Origin: Devosiaceae bacterium
Lineage (GTDB): Bacteria > Pseudomonadota > Alphaproteobacteria > Rhizobiales > Devosiaceae
NCBI GenBank assembly: GCA_021648585.1
Contig: JAKISM010000039.1
Span: forward strand, 1 to 15,856
Direction of reading: 5' to 3'
Length of the DNA: 15,856 nucleotides
Shown: positions 13,473 to 15,856 of the stretch, one piece after another
Numbering within the stretch: position 1 is the stretch's first letter
Layout: every line of letters begins with the position of its first letter
Position numbers and translations under genes: made by a program
The notes under the pieces: model-generated
What the model was told of the DNA's origin: nothing
Databases searched by the model: none
Seen by the model: only the letters and a program-made list of their open reading frames with translations

Positions 13473-14483
13473 ATGCGATTAAAAAGGGCTTTATTATTTT
13501 TCATAGTGAAGATGGTTTTTTTATTTCCTCTTGTTGCTCTAGCGCAAAATAATGAAAATGCGCCTGCTGGGTTCTCTAATTTACCATCAGCTTGTGGCAA
13601 CGAGCCAGTTTCTATTGCGCTAATGCAATGGCCATCAGCTGCAATACTTGCCTATATTCATGAGCAAATTATTACTGAGCAATATGGTTGCGATGTAAAA
13701 ATAATTTCTGGGGACATGGTTACAACAGCATCTTCTATGGCAACCGCTTATGAGCCATCAATCGCTCCTGAGATGTGGGTAAACCGCATTTCAGAAATAT
13801 GGAATTTAGCGTTAGAAAATAATATAATGCGAAAAGCTGCTCCTAGTTTTTTTGGCTCTGCGCTTGAGGGGTGGTTTATTCCTCACTATATTGCTAAAAA
13901 CCATCCAGATTTAACTAGCGCCAGTGTACTTAAAGATTATTTTAGAGTATTTTCAATTAATGGGCAAAAAGCAAAATTTATCTCTTGTCCTAAAGACTGG
14001 GCATGTTCAGTAATTAATCGCAATATGTTAAAAGCGCTTGGCTTAAATGCTTATTTTGACATTGTAGAGCCTGCCGATAGGTTCGAACTTGATAATATAA
14101 TTGCAGATGCTGTTTCAAGAAGAGAAGCTATATTGTTTTATTATTGGCAACCAAATTCAATTCTTGCACAATTAGATTTTTTGCAACTTGATATGGGTGA
14201 ATATGATAGCGAAAGCGCAAAATGCTTGGCGCAAATTAATTGTAATGAACTTAAAGCTTCAAGTTTTGCCCCCGAGCCTGTTTCTATTATATTAGTAGAT
14301 AAGTTATTTACTCAAAGCCCACAAGTTGCCGCATATTTCCAGCGAGCATCAATGCCAATAAAAGAAATGAATATGCTATTAGCCTTACAGAGCGAGGGAA
14401 CAAGAGACGCAAAAGAAGTTGCTAATTGGTTCGTTAGTGAGCGTAAAGAAATATGGCAAAAATGGATAGGATCTATAAATTGA
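13473..14483 (+). CDS. ABC transporter periplasmic binding protein, glycine betaine/proline type (OpuAC-like)
   Basis: A 336-residue secreted binding protein of the glycine betaine/choline family, involved in osmoprotectant or quaternary-amine uptake. Residues 1-24 form a signal peptide with cleavage expected after ALA (VFLFPLVALA). The mature protein has PVSIALMQWPSAAILAYI (45-62), APEMWVNRI, GWFIPHYIAKNHPDL and FYYWQPNSILAQ. This pattern fits betaine-binding proteins, where aromatic Trp residues cage the trimethylammonium group. The CPKDWAC loop is seen in rhizobial members. The frame begins at a GTG (13449), but the ATG at 13473 with GGAT about 8 bases upstream gives a normal signal peptide. 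No permease or ATPase gene is adjacent. The stop codon overlaps the proposed start of the next gene. The exact ligand is not established. Confidence 0.88.
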   Translation: MRLKRALLFFIVKMVFLFPLVALAQNNENAPAGFSNLPSACGNEPVSIALMQWPSAAILAYIHEQIITEQYGCDVKIISGDMVTTASSMATAYEPSIAPEMWVNRISEIWNLALENNIMRKAAPSFFGSALEGWFIPHYIAKNHPDLTSASVLKDYFRVFSINGQKAKFISCPKDWACSVINRNMLKALGLNAYFDIVEPADRFELDNIIADAVSRREAILFYYWQPNSILAQLDFLQLDMGEYDSESAKCLAQINCNELKASSFAPEPVSIILVDKLFTQSPQVAAYFQRASMPIKEMNMLLALQSEGTRDAKEVANWFVSERKEIWQKWIGSIN

Positions 14484-14893
14484 AAATTGCTAAATTAACT
14501 AACCAACTAAGTGTTTCTCATCAAATTGAAATAGCTGATATTAAGCAAATAAAGTCATTGGGCTTTTGTGCTATTATTTGCAATCGACCCGATGGTGAAA
14601 TCGAAGAAATGCCAAGCTTTGAGGATATTGAAAAAGCAGCAAATGAAGAGAATATTAAGTGCTATTATATTCCAAACACTGGGCCTCAAGCAATTAGCAA
14701 GGAAATGATTATCAAAACTAAAGCTGCACTTGAAAATTCAAATGGTTTAGTGCTGGCTTATTGTCGTACAGGAACACGTTCAACAATTCTTTGGGCGTTA
14801 GCGCAAAAGGAAAAAATGGGCACAGAGAAAATCATAAAGATAGCAAAAGACGCTGGTTATGATATTTCTTTTTTAAGTGATAGATTAATTTAG
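14480..14893 (+). CDS. TIGR01244-type cysteine phosphatase/sulfurtransferase-like protein
   Basis: A small protein of the DUF442/TIGR01244 group, related to dual-specificity phosphatases and to the N-terminal part of beta-lactamase-hydrolase-like proteins linked with sulfide metabolism. The signature is LAYCRTGTRST, a Cys-x5-Arg loop with the active Cys at residue 95 counted from the TTG start. The upstream FCAIICNRPDGE and IPNTGPQAI blocks are also typical. The proposed start is the TTG at 14480, which overlaps the preceding TGA stop as TTGA and has AGGA 8 bases upstream. It gives 137 residues, the usual family length, and a start close to other members (KIAKLTNQLSVSHQI). ATGs at 14462 and 14453 are in frame but lie deeper in the upstream gene with weaker RBSs. 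Translational coupling to the betaine-type binding protein gene is likely. Substrate unknown. Confidence 0.85.
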   Translation: MKIAKLTNQLSVSHQIEIADIKQIKSLGFCAIICNRPDGEIEEMPSFEDIEKAANEENIKCYYIPNTGPQAISKEMIIKTKAALENSNGLVLAYCRTGTRSTILWALAQKEKMGTEKIIKIAKDAGYDISFLSDRLI

Positions 14894-15038
14894 CCTTGTT
14901 ATTAGCCTATTGTTTTGCATGTGTAATTAACTTTTGAACCTGTTTAACTCAAATGAGAGTGTCTATTACGTAGAACTGGGTATCGGTTTTATTTTGTTTC
15001 TGATTTAATAAATTTCTAGCATTATGGAGAACAACAAT

Positions 15039-15856
15039 ATGCCAATTAAAAAAATCTTAGTTGCTAATCGTAGTGAAATCGCAATTCGTGTTTTTCGTGC
15101 AGCCAATGAGTTGAGCTTAAAAACTGTTGCGGTTTTTGCCAATGAAGACAGGTTGGCGCTACATCGTTTTAAGGCAGATGAATCATATTTAATTGGTGAG
15201 GGTTTGGGGCCAGTTGAGGCCTATTTGCAAATAGGAGAATATATCCGCATTGCAAAATTAAGTGGCGCAGACGCTATTCACCCCGGTTATGGATTATTAA
15301 GCGAAAGCCCCGAATTTGTAGATGCTTGTGAAGAGGCTGGAATTATATTTATAGGCCCTAAAGCCAAAACCATGCGTGATTTAGGTAATAAAATTGCGGC
15401 TCGCAATATGGCGATAAAATCAAATGTTCCTGTTGTGCCAGCTACCGATCCGCTGCCAGATGATATGGATGAAGTTGCAAAAATGGCGGCAGAAATTGGC
15501 TATCCTTTAATGCTCAAAGCCTCTTGGGGCGGCGGCGGGCGTGGAATGCGCCGCATAATGAACGAGAAAGATTTGCGCCAAGAAGTGCCAGAGGGCAAGC
15601 GAGAAGCAAAAGCTGCTTTTGGCAAAGATGAAATGTATCTTGAAAAATTAATCGAACAAGCTCGCCATGTCGAAGTGCAATTACTTGGTGATAAGCATAA
15701 TGGTTTGGTGCATTTATTTGAGCGTGATTGCTCGGTGCAAAGGCGCAATCAAAAAGTGGTTGAACGTGCCCCTGCGCCATATTTAGACGATGAAACCCGC
15801 AAAGAGCTAACCGATGCCGCCCTAAAGCTTGGCAATGACGCAAATTATCAATGTGC
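15039..15856 (+). CDS. pyc: Pyruvate carboxylase, N-terminal biotin carboxylase part (3' end cut by window)
   Basis: Pyruvate carboxylase makes oxaloacetate from pyruvate, bicarbonate and ATP to refill the TCA cycle. The frame is open from the ATG at 15039 to the window edge (272 residues of about 1150). The first residues PIKKILVANRSEIAIRVFRA are the biotin carboxylase N-terminus. DRLALHRFKADESYLIG is typical of pyruvate carboxylase rather than acetyl- or propionyl-CoA carboxylases. AIHPGYGLLSE is conserved. KASWGGGGRGMR, with the Gly-rich ATP loop at 164-169, and ERDCSVQRRNQKVVE match the catalytic core. GGAGA at 15026-15030 lies 8 bases before this ATG; an in-frame ATG at 15024 overlaps that RBS and is less likely. 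No terminator or clear promoter was found in the 145 bases upstream. Confidence 0.95.
   Translation, partial: MPIKKILVANRSEIAIRVFRAANELSLKTVAVFANEDRLALHRFKADESYLIGEGLGPVEAYLQIGEYIRIAKLSGADAIHPGYGLLSESPEFVDACEEAGIIFIGPKAKTMRDLGNKIAARNMAIKSNVPVVPATDPLPDDMDEVAKMAAEIGYPLMLKASWGGGGRGMRRIMNEKDLRQEVPEGKREAKAAFGKDEMYLEKLIEQARHVEVQLLGDKHNGLVHLFERDCSVQRRNQKVVERAPAPYLDDETRKELTDAALKLGNDANYQC

Overview
The window looks like chromosome from an AT-rich alphaproteobacterium, most likely of the rhizobial order (Hyphomicrobiales). Four observations support this: a che cluster in the order cheS-like STAS gene, cheY, cheA, cheW; a CheT-like small protein; ribosomal protein L21 with a Lys/Ala-rich and helix-hairpin-helix extension, followed by rpmA and a GNAT acetyltransferase gene; and a pyruvate carboxylase. 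The genus cannot be named from sequence alone. No rRNA, tRNA or CRISPR array was seen.

Positions 1-6860 hold chemotaxis genes, nearly all on the minus strand. In transcription order they are cheS-like, cheY, cheA and cheW (6813 to 3438), closed by a bidirectional terminator at 3387-3412. Next comes a plus-strand gene for a small CheZ/CheT-like protein (3021-3374) that converges on cheW. A second minus-strand group follows: cheD, a chemoreceptor gene and cheR, which runs off the left edge. Together they encode receptor, coupling protein, kinase, response regulator, methyltransferase, deamidase and a probable phosphatase. CheB and a motor-type second CheY are not in the window and may lie beyond cheR. 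The RBS of the first gene is inside a predicted hairpin, the kinase gene carries an eight-C tract, and the CheD and CheT-like proteins share an acidic C-terminal tail ending in Leu-Phe.

Positions 6934-9369 hold two divergent metabolic genes: a 3-hydroxyisobutyryl-CoA hydrolase-like crotonase (minus) and a Rossmann/SAF-domain oxidoreductase (plus). Positions 9376-10951 hold the ribosomal operon rplU-rpmA plus a GNAT gene (minus), with a good sigma70 promoter at 11101-11129 and a strong terminator directly in front of the GNAT gene.

Positions 10952-11483 hold no gene. They contain the rplU promoter and leader, a small hairpin and a 100-bp nested palindromic repeat resembling a MITE. An orphan nuclease-fold-like gene (11484-11996) follows, sharing a terminator with an oppositely oriented branched-chain amino acid-type binding protein gene. 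Divergent from the latter is a glycine betaine-type binding protein gene, whose stop codon overlaps the proposed start of a TIGR01244-type cysteine phosphatase/sulfurtransferase gene. The window ends inside the biotin carboxylase domain of pyruvate carboxylase.
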